From contig OX467091.1 in NCBI GenBank assembly GCA_950106755.1, positions 21,097,538 to 21,161,537 of the forward strand: DNA of 64,000 bases, read 5' to 3'. The notes below the pieces were generated by a model, which saw nothing but the letters and a program-made list of their open reading frames with translations, ran no database searches and was not told the origin of the DNA. Made by a program: the position numbers and the translations under genes. Shown in pieces: positions 36,801 to 48,406 of this stretch. The stretch is from Climacium dendroides (lineage: Eukaryota; Streptophyta; Bryopsida; Hypnales; Climaciaceae). Position 1 is the stretch's first letter, and every line of letters begins with the position of its first letter.

Positions 36801-38747
36801 GAAGAATACTATTCTACATGAGAGGGACAATTCGTCCTTTCCAAGGGAAAATGAAACTTGGGCCAGCAGCAACAGGCCGGCCCGGCTGGCTGATTATTTC
36901 CCAATAGTCTGAATTGTGGACCCATTCTTAGGCAATAGTTGTCTGTGACAGCTTCAGGCTTGTTTTGCTGGCAGATAAAACAAGGCAACAGAAATGGACC
37001 TGCGCCGGCCATTGACAAAGGCCACATATTCACTTTCAGAAGAGCATCGCCACACCAGTATATCAGAAACTGTACGTAAAACTTTGGACAATGGCAAAAA
37101 AAATTGGATGAAAAGTGTGTGATTAATGCTTGTGTATAGATTCTCTTTGCCATGGTAAAAGCAATTGTTGGCAGCAGTTTTTTGGCTTTTATCGGCTATT
37201 TTCCTTCAATTCCGAAATTGAACTGGTTTTCCAAGTACAGAGTCTGGTTATTTTCTCTATTTCTCATTCAAAATAGAAAGTTCTCAGGTTTTTGCACCGG
37301 GGTTTTTGTCGATGTTTTTGAATTGCAACCGGGGTTTTTACCAATTCCACCGGCTAACTTTGAACTAGCCACCGGTTCTTCCCAGACATTCATTGTTGGA
37401 TTGTAGGAATTGACCACTGCACCCAAAAAATTTATTTATTTTTTAAGTGTAACCTTCACGTGCAATAGAATTGGCTATGATCAGTCGAGAGTTGATATCA
37501 TGTAAGGTAGACAAGCCTATTACTACTTTGATTTGGAATCTGAGTATCTTGGGGTCAATTTCAAGAGGGGCACATATTTTTCAAAGGGGTGTGTGCTTGT
37601 TTCACGGATCAAACTCAAGTTGAATGATTATTTTCCATTAAAATTGTAATTTCTATGAATTTTTGAAGTGGTCTGGTCTGAAATTACAAAACCACTCATA
37701 GAGTGGGGTCAAAAATGTTCCCTAAGCAACCCATTAGCACCTTAACATTTATCTATTGGCACCCATTAATGAAGGATTGACATGTTATCCCTTTTGACAT
37801 TAATGCATTAGAATTGTTAGAAAAATGAATAGATTTGAATGTTGGAGTGAGCAAAATGGGGGCCAAAATTAGGAAAACGAAATTGGGCAGTGAACAATGA
37901 TAGGCTAGTTTACCTTAGTATACTTTGGAATCACCCATTTAAGGGTTGGTTTGCCTTTTTCTTAGGTTTTTGTGGACAAAAATATTTTTAGATCATGTTT
38001 AAGAGAAAGAAAAATAAATGTGGAACCTAATACAAGTGGTTTGGTATTTTTTCTAAGCATTTTTGAATTAATTATAAATTTTCAAAAATTTGAGGCATAG
38101 GCACCTATTTGAGACCATAAGCTCCCAAAATGTGTCCACTTGCAACTTGTAAAGAGATGTGAGGAAATCAAAGACAATGATTGGCTTGTGCATTAGAAAA
38201 ACAACTTCTCCTCAATTCATTCAATTGCTAAAGTGGTTCACCTTATCTCCATTCTCCAACTAATAACAAGGGCAATTCTAAAGAGATACTAGGCAGTTTT
38301 AGAACATACTACCTTTAGTTAATGGCAAATTGTCAGGGTACAGTAAATAGGTGGATCCCCCTTGTAAACAAGTAAGTTCATTTTTTGATATGACAAAGTT
38401 TAGCTGCACTACATTCTTCACTCTATTTAGTAACCATGGCCTATACTAAATAAATATGGTTACAATATTTGAGATAATTTTCTTTAATATTGTCAATTCT
38501 TACACTATTTAGTTATCAAATTTTTCCTCAATTACTTTGAATAGTGTTACAATTACAATTATATGGACTTGGGAAACACCTAACAACCACAATCTAGAGT
38601 TTGTAGTGATAAGAGCTTTATTTAATGTGGCCCTATATTTGTAGGAATAACACTATTTGAGATCAAAGCAACACTAAACAAAATGAAAAATGTAATTGAG
38701 CTAAGTTATTCTTAAATTTTTCTGTTTCTAAAAAATGGCTTTGCTAA
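36800..38747. other. gene-free spacer with two dispersed repeats
   Basis: Positions 37500-37810 match 3330-3650. Positions 37925-38140 match 42560-42790 in inverted orientation (shared 'taggcacctattt' and its complement 'aaataggtgccta'). A 114-codon minus-strand frame at 36809-37153 starts with a true ATG and is Cys-rich in its C-terminal half, but matches no family I know. Confidence 0.45.
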
Positions 38748-38976
38748 CCCTTGAAAGATAAGCCAGTCACGTACAATGGAAATCACTCGTCTAGTTATTG
38801 TGTGAGTTGTTGGCTTAAAAAAATGCAAAAGCACTCATTGAAAGATGCACCACTATAGAAGACCTTTTTCTTTCACACAAAATTTGGAGGATGAATAGTT
38901 ACACGTACGTCTATCCTATACGGAGACGTTTTTTGTCATTCATCGGCCAAAAATCTTCCTCTGCATCGTTTATGGG
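38748..38976. mobile_element. 229-bp MITE, TTAA family
   Basis: Left end CCCTTGAAAGATAAGCC after ctaa (a mutated TTAA). The right end GCATCGTTTATGGG is followed by TTAA (38977-38980). The interior shares 'gcaaaagcactcattg', 'tttggaggatgaatagtta' and 'gtcattcatcggccaaaaa' with the other copies. Together with the next element it forms a tail-to-head pair sharing one TTAA. Confidence 0.82.
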
Positions 38977-38980
38977 TTAA

Positions 38981-39432
38981 CCCTTAAACAATGGACTAGT
39001 GACCATGGAAATCATCAATTTTGATACCGTGGGAATCATTAATCTAAAAAAAATCCAAAATCACTCATTAGAAGTCAAAGTACTATAGAAAACCTCCCCT
39101 TTTCACACAAAAGTCAAATGATTGATCCATAAACAATGTTGCAACCATTTTCTAGTCTGTAAATGACAGAGAATCTTTGAGTATGGAACATAAATACAAC
39201 TATTCATCCTCAAAATTTTGCATGAAAAGGGGAAGTCTTCTACAATAGTTTATCTTGCAATGAGTACTTTTGCATTTTTTTAAGCCAACAATTCACACGA
39301 TATCCAAACAAATGATTTCCACTGTAACGGACTCATCGTTTACAGGTTAATTAATAGTTACACTTCTGTTCTACACTCAACGATTCTTTGTCATCCATTG
39401 AACACCAAACATCCCACCTCGACATTTAAAGG
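38981..39432. mobile_element. MITE of the TTAA family with a second copy nested inside
   Basis: The outer copy starts CCCTTAAACAATGG at 38981, directly after TTAA, and ends CGACATTTAAAGG before TTAA (39433-39436). Inside it, about 39122-39346 is another copy in the opposite orientation, ending CTCATCGTTTACAGG with TTAA at 39347-39350. After the inner copy, the outer sequence resumes with 'atagttacacttctgttcta', the continuation expected from the other copies. Confidence 0.78.
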
Positions 39433-39436
39433 TTAA

Positions 39437-42400
39437 AGTACCGACTAACAAGTGACTGACTGACTCACGCTGTATTTATATTGGTGTGATCTCGTCTCAA
39501 ATTAAAGCAACATGGATGGTCTGCATTGGGTTTCAGTGGGACCTTCAGCTGATGATTGTTAAGCTGTCGTTTAGAATGTTGCTCTTTTGGGTCTTTGGGT
39601 CGCCGGTTATTATGCCTCAAGCAACTGATGTTCATGTTGAGCCAATCCAAGATCATAACCGAATTAAGCTACAGGACTTGGTGGAGTCTGTGCTGATAAA
39701 AGGCCTGTCTCTGCATTTTCGATAAACAGTAAACTAAGTTAGTGAACATTGGTGTACCCAAAAGTGACCCTAAATTCTAAGGTAGGTGGCTGATTGCATT
39801 TTGGGGACAGCTAAACATCTCAAAACAATTTTCAGTGAATTTCGGTAGGAAGAAAAAAGGAATAGGCATCTAATCCAAGTCGTTTCATATTTTTTGGACC
39901 TTCGTGGAATTAGTTACAAATTTTTGAAGTTGAAACGCAGTGGTTTCTAAAACGGACGCCCTTCTGAAATGTAAGCAGTTAGTACATTTCAGAAGTAAAA
40001 TGTACCAGATTGATTTTAGAACCAGGTCGGTTTAAAGAGCCACCTACCTTACTCCATAATAAATGCAGCCAAACCTCTCATAACTACATTCAGTAGCATG
40101 CATTGTCACCAAGGTAGAAGTACCTAAGGTAAACCAGCCTATGACAGGCCAAACGCCAGCCAACTCATCATAGGCAAAAAAATTCTAGTGATGCACATTT
40201 CAAAAACTGGAATGTACACCATTCGTACAATTTTGCTTGTGATGAGATGGCTCCCATTTGGGCTATCATAGGCAGAGTTACCTTATTTCGGATAACTTAA
40301 GTATTTCAGTGTGTATGATTTGGGAAAGTCATGGAGGAATTGATTTAGGGTGTGCAAAAATAAGGTTGCCGAAGAATGCTAGAAAAAACAGAATTTTTTC
40401 TCCTAAAATGAATATTTTATTGAATATGAAAGAGGATTTTTCATCTAAATCTATTCTGGTTACTTTCATAGACTCACCTATTCTAATTTACCTTTGACAC
40501 TTTTTCTTAAGCCAAGAAAGAAGAGAGATGGATGGATGAGGAGGTACAAACAGAGAATCTTTTTCAATAACCAATTCATTCAATTGCTGTCCACAATAGG
40601 TCAGCCTATGCAATCATCATAGGGGGTCTATCCAAAAAAGTTTCTTCTACCTTATCATTGTCTTGGCTCTACAATAGATGATGTGGAATATTTTACATTC
40701 ATTAGTTGTTAAGGGCATCGCCACCCATTCTCTCCAAAAGATTAGGTAAATGGGTTGGGTTGGCCCTAGCCCTATAGCTCCCAGGTTGCTTTTGTCCTCC
40801 ACTCATTTGTGGAGAAGCAAACACACCAAAGCAAGACAATCTCATGCACTAATGATTTCTCATAATCAAGAGCCAACCAAAATGCTAATTGATTCAAAAA
40901 TAATGTACGAAATGGCCCACAAACCAACAAGACCAGTATGAGTCAACTAGCATGGTAGGGACGTTCTGTTAGTGTTTGGAAAGAGATTTATGCCATGATA
41001 GGGCTCTTTTTGTTCCTCCTTGGATTTGTGGTGGACTACTTTTTCCTCACCGGCCACACCTAAGCCTAGACTGGGGAGCTTCCAACTAAATGGGTGGCAA
41101 TGCTCTTACAATGGCAATAGATAGAGACTCAATGTGATGAGCATGGTATATAAAGGCTATTGAATGTTTTGCTATATTTATTACCTTGATAAGGATTAAT
41201 ATCTCATATATGTAATAGAATTTTACCACCCTTCTAGATCTTCAAAGAAAAGTATTAGATGTTATACACCACTATTTTTTTATAAGTAACATCTTTTGGA
41301 AATACTCCTTGCTATATGTTAGAATAGACAAAAAGCTTCTTGGGAGTTCAAGATTTTAAGGTAAGTAGACCTAAATACACCCAAATAAGTAATTAAGCAT
41401 GGATCCTATTATTAGATGGTTTATTTTATTTTATTGGATCTTGTTGGATGACAAAAGAGTATAGTTTTGTATTCCCTTCTAATGCATTTTTGGAGATACT
41501 GTATAAACAACTACGAATGATCAAAGTCTAGTTAGTTCAACTAGAGAATTAAGCCAAATTCTTAGTGAAATCTTACAAATAGTGTCTTAGTTTGTGTTGT
41601 TTTCAAAAATGAAATTTACCTTTCATTAGCTATACAAATTTGTCCTAATAGTGAATAGGAGGATTGGTGTCACCTTGAAAATATGTGTCAACACAAAATT
41701 TTACTTTTGTGTAAATTAGTACAATATGGTACTATTTCAATTTGTACTAATTCAAAATTGTGCAACTTTGGTAAATGAGTGTCACACACATTGTTAGGAA
41801 AATCAATGCATGTGTCAAGCATCTATTGACATGTGATTGAGGCATGCACATCATCACCCATAATAACTTAGTCACCTCTTTCAATACATTCAATTGACCT
41901 CCAATTAGAATGTTGTATACTATCATGGCTTGGCTAATAATGTATATGCCCATTGATCTTTCAATAACAATGAATTTGTCTTCAATAGCACTTAGTGTTG
42001 TTCCATAAGAAATTTTGTAACAATAGTGATGAGAATTCAATGTTTCTGTTTATTGCATCAGTGATACATTTTTCTACAAAAGCAAGTGAATGATAGTACA
42101 TTCAAATTTGGCGCTACAAAATTTTGACCTTTCATAAGATTCTTGAGTAGTACTACCAAGGTCCCTTTGTGATTGCTAGCATAGACCTCTCTTAAAAAAC
42201 TATGACCCGGTCATCACTTGTGTCTAGAATTTCAATTGTATTGAAAGTCCTCGCATAAATCTCGTGACTAGATTAGATAGAAAAATTATTTTCACATACA
42301 AAAACACAATTAAAAAAAACATCCAATCCAATCCACAATTTCAATAATATTCTATTGTTGTAGTTTATATCACTTGAAATATCCTTAAGGTAGTATGGCC

Positions 42401-43733
42401 TTAAAGTGCCCATCTTCTTCAGACCGTCCTGTAGGTAGTTGTAGAATGGATACCAAATGATCTTTGAATGGACCTCTCTGGTCTATTAATGAATTCAAGA
42501 AAAATTATTTTTTTATATTGTAAGAGCCAATCATTGTCTTTGGTTTCTACACATTTCTTTGTAAGTCGCAAGGGGACAGATTTTGGGACACCTATGGTCA
42601 CAAATAGGTGCCTATGACCTAAATCTTTGAAAATTCATAAGTAATTCAAAAATGCTTGAAAAAATACGAAACTACTTGTGTTGTGTTCCGCATCTATTTT
42701 TCTTTCTCTGATAAATGAGCTAAAAAATCATTTTGTCCATGGAAACCTGTGAAAAAGGCAAATCAGTCCTTAGAGATCACTTTAAGGCCATACTACTTTA
42801 GGTGTAAAATTTTGATTTCAACAGATTTGGCACTTCCATCAAAAGATCTCACCCCACCTTTACAAATACACCTCCCCACCAAAATCACTCACCTGCGTAT
42901 GTTTCAATGCTCCATCTCAACAGAAGATTCCTGCGAAGTCACGTACACATGTTAAAAACTAGAAACTGTAGATGGGGTGCCATACTGACCTTATCAGGTG
43001 AAAATTATTAAGTACGGTATTTCAACTCCAAAGTTTAGTTTTTTTTTTTTTTTTCCCCCCTTCAATTCAGTTTTCAAAGTAGGTAGTGTTGCAGTCAAAG
43101 ACAGACTGGAGAAAACTCCAACCACCAATCTCTTTTATTCTGTTTTATTCGTTTTGAAACGGAAGAGTCTGTCCTTTGGTAAAAAGTCAGGAAATCATTG
43201 AGCCTCACCAAGAGAGAGAGAGAGAGTCAAAGCCTAAGGTCTTTACACCCAATTGCAATTCAGCAACACAAACAAAAAATGACTGAAAGAATAATGTGTG
43301 CTTTTTTTTAGCAAGTAGAAGAGAAAAGGCAACAAGACCCTTTAGCATAGGTCAGTTACGATACCTTGCTGCCGAAATAGTTTAGTTTTTGTAATTCAAC
43401 AGTTTGGCAACTTGATTTGGATTTCTTGACTTTCAGTACTTTGCTTCTTCTTTTTTTTCCTAATTTTTAGACACTTGTAATTTTGGATTGATTTTTTCTA
43501 TTCATGTGTAAATGAATTCCTTTTTGGTAATTTTCTCAAGAATGATGTTTGGATATTCAAAATTAGCAACAATGAAATTTTTCTTCAGATTTTCAGAAAT
43601 AGTTGTACATTTAAAAAAATCTTAGACATGATCCAAATTCTCCCTACTTATTTTCAAAATTGACCCACACTTATGGTAGATATGTATCATGTTCAACTCA
43701 AATGCTCGATCCATCAATTTTAGAAGTTGTTAA
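39437..43733. other. gene-free spacer
   Basis: No coding sequence is supported. Positions 39760-40060 belong to the repeat family seen at 1270-1600 and 3190-3330 and contain a perfect 13-bp hairpin (39961-39973 with 39983-39995). Positions 42560-42790 are an inverted copy of 37925-38140. Positions 43026-43058 are a pyrimidine tract and 43211-43226 a short (AG)n run. Confidence 0.5.
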
Positions 43734-44548
43734 CCCCTAAATGCCCAAGTGACCATATATGGTTGATCTGAAATTTCAGGCTTATTTTGGTGTAGGCAAT
43801 TAAATTGCTTTGATTGTTAAATTTTTTTTTCCGGGCAATTTTTAGGGTTACCTATTGAAAACTTTCATTTTTCACTGAAAAAGGTACATATTTGATTGTT
43901 GAGAGGTCTCCAAAGCCATATATGTCCATTAGTAGAAGAATAAAGCTTGCTGATTTTACTTCATTTTCCAAACTTTGCCAATTTCACTTGATTTGTGATT
44001 TAAAAATTTATACTTATCCATTTGTTTTAAAAATGATCCCAATTGAAAGAATAAAAGTATTTCTTTTTATAATGATTTTCACCATTGAAAATTCAAACAA
44101 GCAAGTGTTGATTTGGACTTATTTGTGATTCATACCTATTAAAAAAATCACATTTCAACAATTGCAAAGTGGATCATTGTATGAAGAATTTAATAGCTTT
44201 TCATGTGAAATTGAGTTTTTCAGAGGTGCATTTTAGTCTGCTAACACAATCTGTAGTTGTTCATGTTACCTCTAATCCCCAAAAACTTTTATGTGCAAAT
44301 TTTTGGAAAATTGTTGGGAGGATCAACATACTAAAAATAGAATGCATACATTTCTCTTGTTGCAATCTCACAACTCTTATGCAAATTCTGCACTCAAAAT
44401 TAGTATGCATACTAATAAGCAAGCGCTTTAAACATTCATATGCTTAGATTTTGAAAAAAAAAAAATTTTACTTCATTGAGGATAATTATAAGCCCATGCT
44501 CTTCTTTCATAGTCAAAACACACTTGAAAAGGCTTGAACATTTAGGGG
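43734..44548. mobile_element. 815-bp DNA element flanked by TTAA, CCCCTAAATG termini
   Basis: TTAA at 43730-43733 and 44549-44552 surrounds an element starting CCCCTAAATGCCCAAG and ending CTTGAACATTTAGGGG, inverted repeats of about 16 bp with two mismatches. The termini match those of 13634-15090. The interior is AT-rich; two open frames (43892-44128 and 44169-44447) have no recognisable transposase motif. Confidence 0.82.
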
Positions 44549-44552
44549 TTAA

Positions 44553-45195
44553 GGACCTCACCTTTTTGTTGGTTATGAAGGTAAAAGTGATGGCGTTCGA
44601 TTCAGTTTACGACCCTCATCCAAGTTGCAACCACCAGTAGTAGCTCAAACTTGATGATGGCTTGCAAAGGACAGAAGGAGGAAAGCATAATTGTGAACAA
44701 ATTTCTGTTGAAACATTAGCGTAGGAAATCAGCGGCACAGTTTCATTTCATGATCTTGCTGCTTCCAGGGTCTGCAGGTTTGGTCAAGGATTTGACAGAC
44801 AATCCCGGTGTTCAGTTGCAGCTGCACCAGGCGTGCCAAACAAGGGCACCCTCTCGGCAAATCCAGGGAGTAATTTAATGCGGATCCTGTCAGAGGGATG
44901 ATTGTCAAGAGCAATTGGTAACCGCTAGCAGGCGGGATCCTCAAGAACCGCGCTGGGTTGCAGAATCGGCAGACTTTCTGTGGCCCAAATTGGAAACGTA
45001 ACAATTCTGAACTTCGTGGCTGCAGAATTGACAGAGACGCCACTCAAAAAATTTCCCGGCAGGGTAAGCATCAACCATCCCTAAACTGGTTAAACTATGA
45101 GCTGAGTTTCTTCACCCCCAAAAAATCCTTGTGCTACTACTGTACTACATTGTCTTGTGCTACTACTGTAGTACATTGTGAAAAAGGGCCTTTAA
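44553..45195. other. GC-richer unassigned segment
   Basis: Around 44740-45060 composition rises well above that of the neighbours, like the exons of real genes in this window. On the minus strand, frames carry SAATKFRIVTFPIWATES and, in another frame, LLRFQFGPQKVCRFC, but none begins with ATG or shows a known domain. It may be a decayed gene piece or a solitary exon. I cannot identify it. Confidence 0.25.
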
Positions 45196-45418
45196 CTCTT
45201 AAATGCTGGGCTGGTGACCGTGGAAATCAGACCTTTTGGAACCGTGTGACATCATCTAGTTTAGAAAAAAACAAAAATATTCATTGAGAGTCAAACTACT
45301 GTAGAAGATCTCTCCTTTCCACCCCTGATTTTGAGGATGAATAGTTGCATTTCTGTCCTATATAGGAGAATTCCTTGTCATCGATCGGACGAAAAACATT
45401 TGCTGCGGCGTTTGAGGG
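45196..45418. mobile_element. 223-bp MITE, TTAA family
   Basis: TTAA at 45192-45195 and 45419-45422. It starts CTCTTAAATGCTGGGCTGG and ends GCGGCGTTTGAGGG. The interior shares 'ggtgaccgtggaaatca', 'cattgagagtcaaacta' and 'gaggatgaatagttgca' with the copies near 39 kb. Confidence 0.85.
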
Positions 45419-45422
45419 TTAA

Positions 45423-48199
45423 TGGAGACATTTCAGCCAAAACGGCAACAAAGAGTAGAATTTGATAACCAATTAGCAACTTCATCGATGTTGGAACTAA
45501 CATCTATTTAGTTAGTTTTGTATTATAGTACTCCCAATTATCCTTGTCTCCATAACTTGCAAAATCCATTTCTTTTCTATGTTACTTTTTTATATTACTC
45601 ACTCTCAAGGTAGTTAGAGTTGATGCATGTTGGTCTTGAAGGTAGCATATTGCAATAAATTCCATAAACTAGTTTTGGAATCACTGATTAGCATCATAAT
45701 ATTGTTTATCAATCTAAACCATTCTCCATGGGAGATGGAGCTAATTTCTTCCTCAATCTTTAGGAGTGAATGTAGATTCAATTTACAAAGAATTACTAGT
45801 TAGTTGGGAAGTTGCTATGTTAGTGTCATTGGTTGATTAGAAGATTGTAGAGAGTCATTGGTTTGAATGGAAAGTTGCAACATCAAGGCTCTTGCTTTCG
45901 AGGGGAGCACAAAAGAACCCCTAGCATTGGTTAATAATTGGTTATAATTGCAACTAACTTAAAGTGCTAAGTGACTAGTAGGTGCCACCAAGTTGAATGG
46001 CCTAGTCATAGAATTGGCTAAAGACGATTAAAGATCCCCAAAATTACGTAACAATGTCCAAAGAGAAATTTAAAGTAGCCAAAGCAACTGATATAAAAAT
46101 TTCTTCATAAATAATTCCACTGAATTTGTAAAGATCATCCATTCAATATAGGTCTCATGGGTGGGAGATTCACACTAAGTGTTGTATGTCCTCAAAATTT
46201 ATACAAGGATCCAAACCACTTCAAAATCTTACCAATCTATATCTACCAATCCCAACCACTCACACAAACAATCAAACCGATATGTATGGAGACAATCTCA
46301 CAACCCCAAGAGACAACTATATGAAATTTTTTATGGTCTCATGTCAAAGTGTGCATTTTTCAAATGTTGAGTGAAAATGTCCCTTTACTCTCATATTCTT
46401 TACTTTTTTCATACATGGCTATAATTTGGTTATCGTATTGAAGTATAGATTGAAAAATTGTCTTTTCAAATCCATGATACTATTTAAAAAATGAAAGGAC
46501 CCAACTCACCTATTACTAATTGCTGATTCTCCCTGTAGTTTGAGCAATCTTTAAATGCACAAAACTCTAAACATCAAAAATCAATTTTGTTAAATTGGTG
46601 GTATTCCATTACTTTATCTTGAATCCAAATTCTATACCAGTCCTTATTTATAGCCTGAAATTAGACCTTTATGAAGGTATGTGTCACAATTTTTGGTTTG
46701 GGGACTAAGGTAGGACCACCCATTCTTGACTAGAGTCCTGTACCCAATCTATGTGATTTTGCTCCTTTTCAAGATTGGGACTAATAAGGTCATAACACAT
46801 GTCCTGGAGTAGTGAGTAAGAAAGTAAGAAGTACTGAACGGGAAAATAGTTCTTGAATGATTGGAATTGGAAGACTCTACATATTGAACATGGATTGAAA
46901 CCAACTTTTGGCTTCCAAAATTTATAGTAATTTCAGTTTAAGTGATAAAAGTACCAAAATTTTGGCAATCCCTCATCGTTTCTATCTCTGCGCCTCTGGA
47001 AATATTTGCTTTGCCTGATCATGTACACAGTTGCGTTATTTGATCGGCTATGGGTGGCTTCACCTTATCGCCCATTGTACGCAATTGGCATTATCACTTA
47101 TCAGCTCTGGCTGGTACAGATCACCGTTTTCTGTGTTGCCAATTTCTTTCAAATTTTGATATCACAACGATTCCTAAACTTTGATATTATGGCGATTCCT
47201 GTGCTCAAGTACGTTTAACGAAACGGTTCTACGAGTTTGCCTTTCCGAGAAGGAATATATCTGCTAAACAGAAGCAAGTACCTTAATTACAGTTCTGGAG
47301 TTCTGTCTCGTCCTGCAACCTGCGCCATTAGTCCACCCAAAACGACGAGGGTCCGGAACAGCATCAGAAGCGTGAGAGATCATCCCAAGGGCCAAGGCCA
47401 GGCCCACGAATATTCGAATCCTGCTCACAACGTCAACGTGTCCACCACTTGAACGCTTTGCGTTTCGGTGCAGCCAGCTTCGTTACGGTCGTCAAAGCTT
47501 TGCAATGATCGATCGATGGGGTTGCATCATGTACTGAACCTCAATCAGTCCCACAATCGATCAACACTAATAGCAACTGCGGAGCATGTAAATTGATAAG
47601 TTTTTACTGCATCTTTTGAAACAGGGTCCCAACGCGTTTCAGCATTCATTATTTGGACACCGTTTGAATAAGTTATGAATTTCCAAAGTTGAGTGTCTTT
47701 GGGCTGGTGTACCAAAAAAACCCCTCTAAACTATTGTAGACTTTCATGTTTTGATTGTGTACATCTTGTGCAATCAATATCTAGTTTTTTGTGTCACTTA
47801 TAGGCACGATTGTAGGTGTCGCATTTTGGGGGCAGTGATGATGGATTGTGGGTACGCATGCCTTATAAGACTCATTGAAACAGCCTTTCCTTTCTGCCTC
47901 TCTCCCTCTCGATCTCTCACCAGTTTCCAGCGCTTGCCGGGGAGCTAGCAAGTGAGCCCTCTACATGGCGATAAAGATCAGTTTTAGGCAATGCAAGAGC
48001 AGTCTCAAGTTCCAAGATTGGAGACCTGGATGAAGAATCCTTTTGAGCTGTAAGTGCGTGCTCTACAACAGGAATTAAGTAGCGGTTGCAAACTTGCAAA
48101 CACATCATCAGTGATTTTGCAATGATTTTTGTAGCACTTGGTTCCTTGCTTTGCCTTAAACTCATGAACTCATAGTCTTTTGCAAACCATCGCAAACTT
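45423..48199. other. gene-free spacer upstream of GRDP
   Basis: AT-rich up to about 46.98 kb; 46750-46990 is an inverted copy of 4080-4300. Positions 47230-47560 are GC-richer: the minus strand shows hydrophobic stretches in two frames (RIRIFVGLALALGM and LFRTLVVLGGLMAQVAG) that would need a frameshift to join, possibly a broken membrane-protein exon. I do not recognise it. Positions 47860-47940 are pyrimidine-rich. Confidence 0.4.
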
Positions 48200-48345
48200 G
48201 TTGCGGAAGTCTTGGGCTTAGAACCAGTATATTCCTATGCCTGACCTGTTTCCCAAACTATTGCAATCTCAAGTGGTTGCAAATACATTGCATTCTGTTG
48301 TACTAGCTAAACCACTGCAAATTTTTTTAAAGATTTCTGGTAGCA
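48200..48345. repeat. repeat shared by the GRDP 5' flank and GRDP intron 3
   Basis: This segment, just upstream of the GRDP start, matches 50040-50185 inside GRDP intron 3 in the same orientation. Shared strings include 'aactattgcaatctcaa', 'gttgcaa', 'tacattgc' and 'cactgcaaa/cattgcaaa'. Both are dense in TTGCAA motifs. It may be a small mobile repeat or a local duplication. Confidence 0.6.
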
Positions 48346-48406
48346 TGCCCTTGCAAAAAAGATTGCAACCTCAGCCTTCTGTAGTCTGTCCTAGTGAGAG
48401 AGGATC

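Noticed and set aside
36809..37153. 114-codon minus-strand frame with a true ATG
   Set aside because: No recognisable domain, no clear promoter, and AT-rich repeat surroundings; not enough to call a gene.
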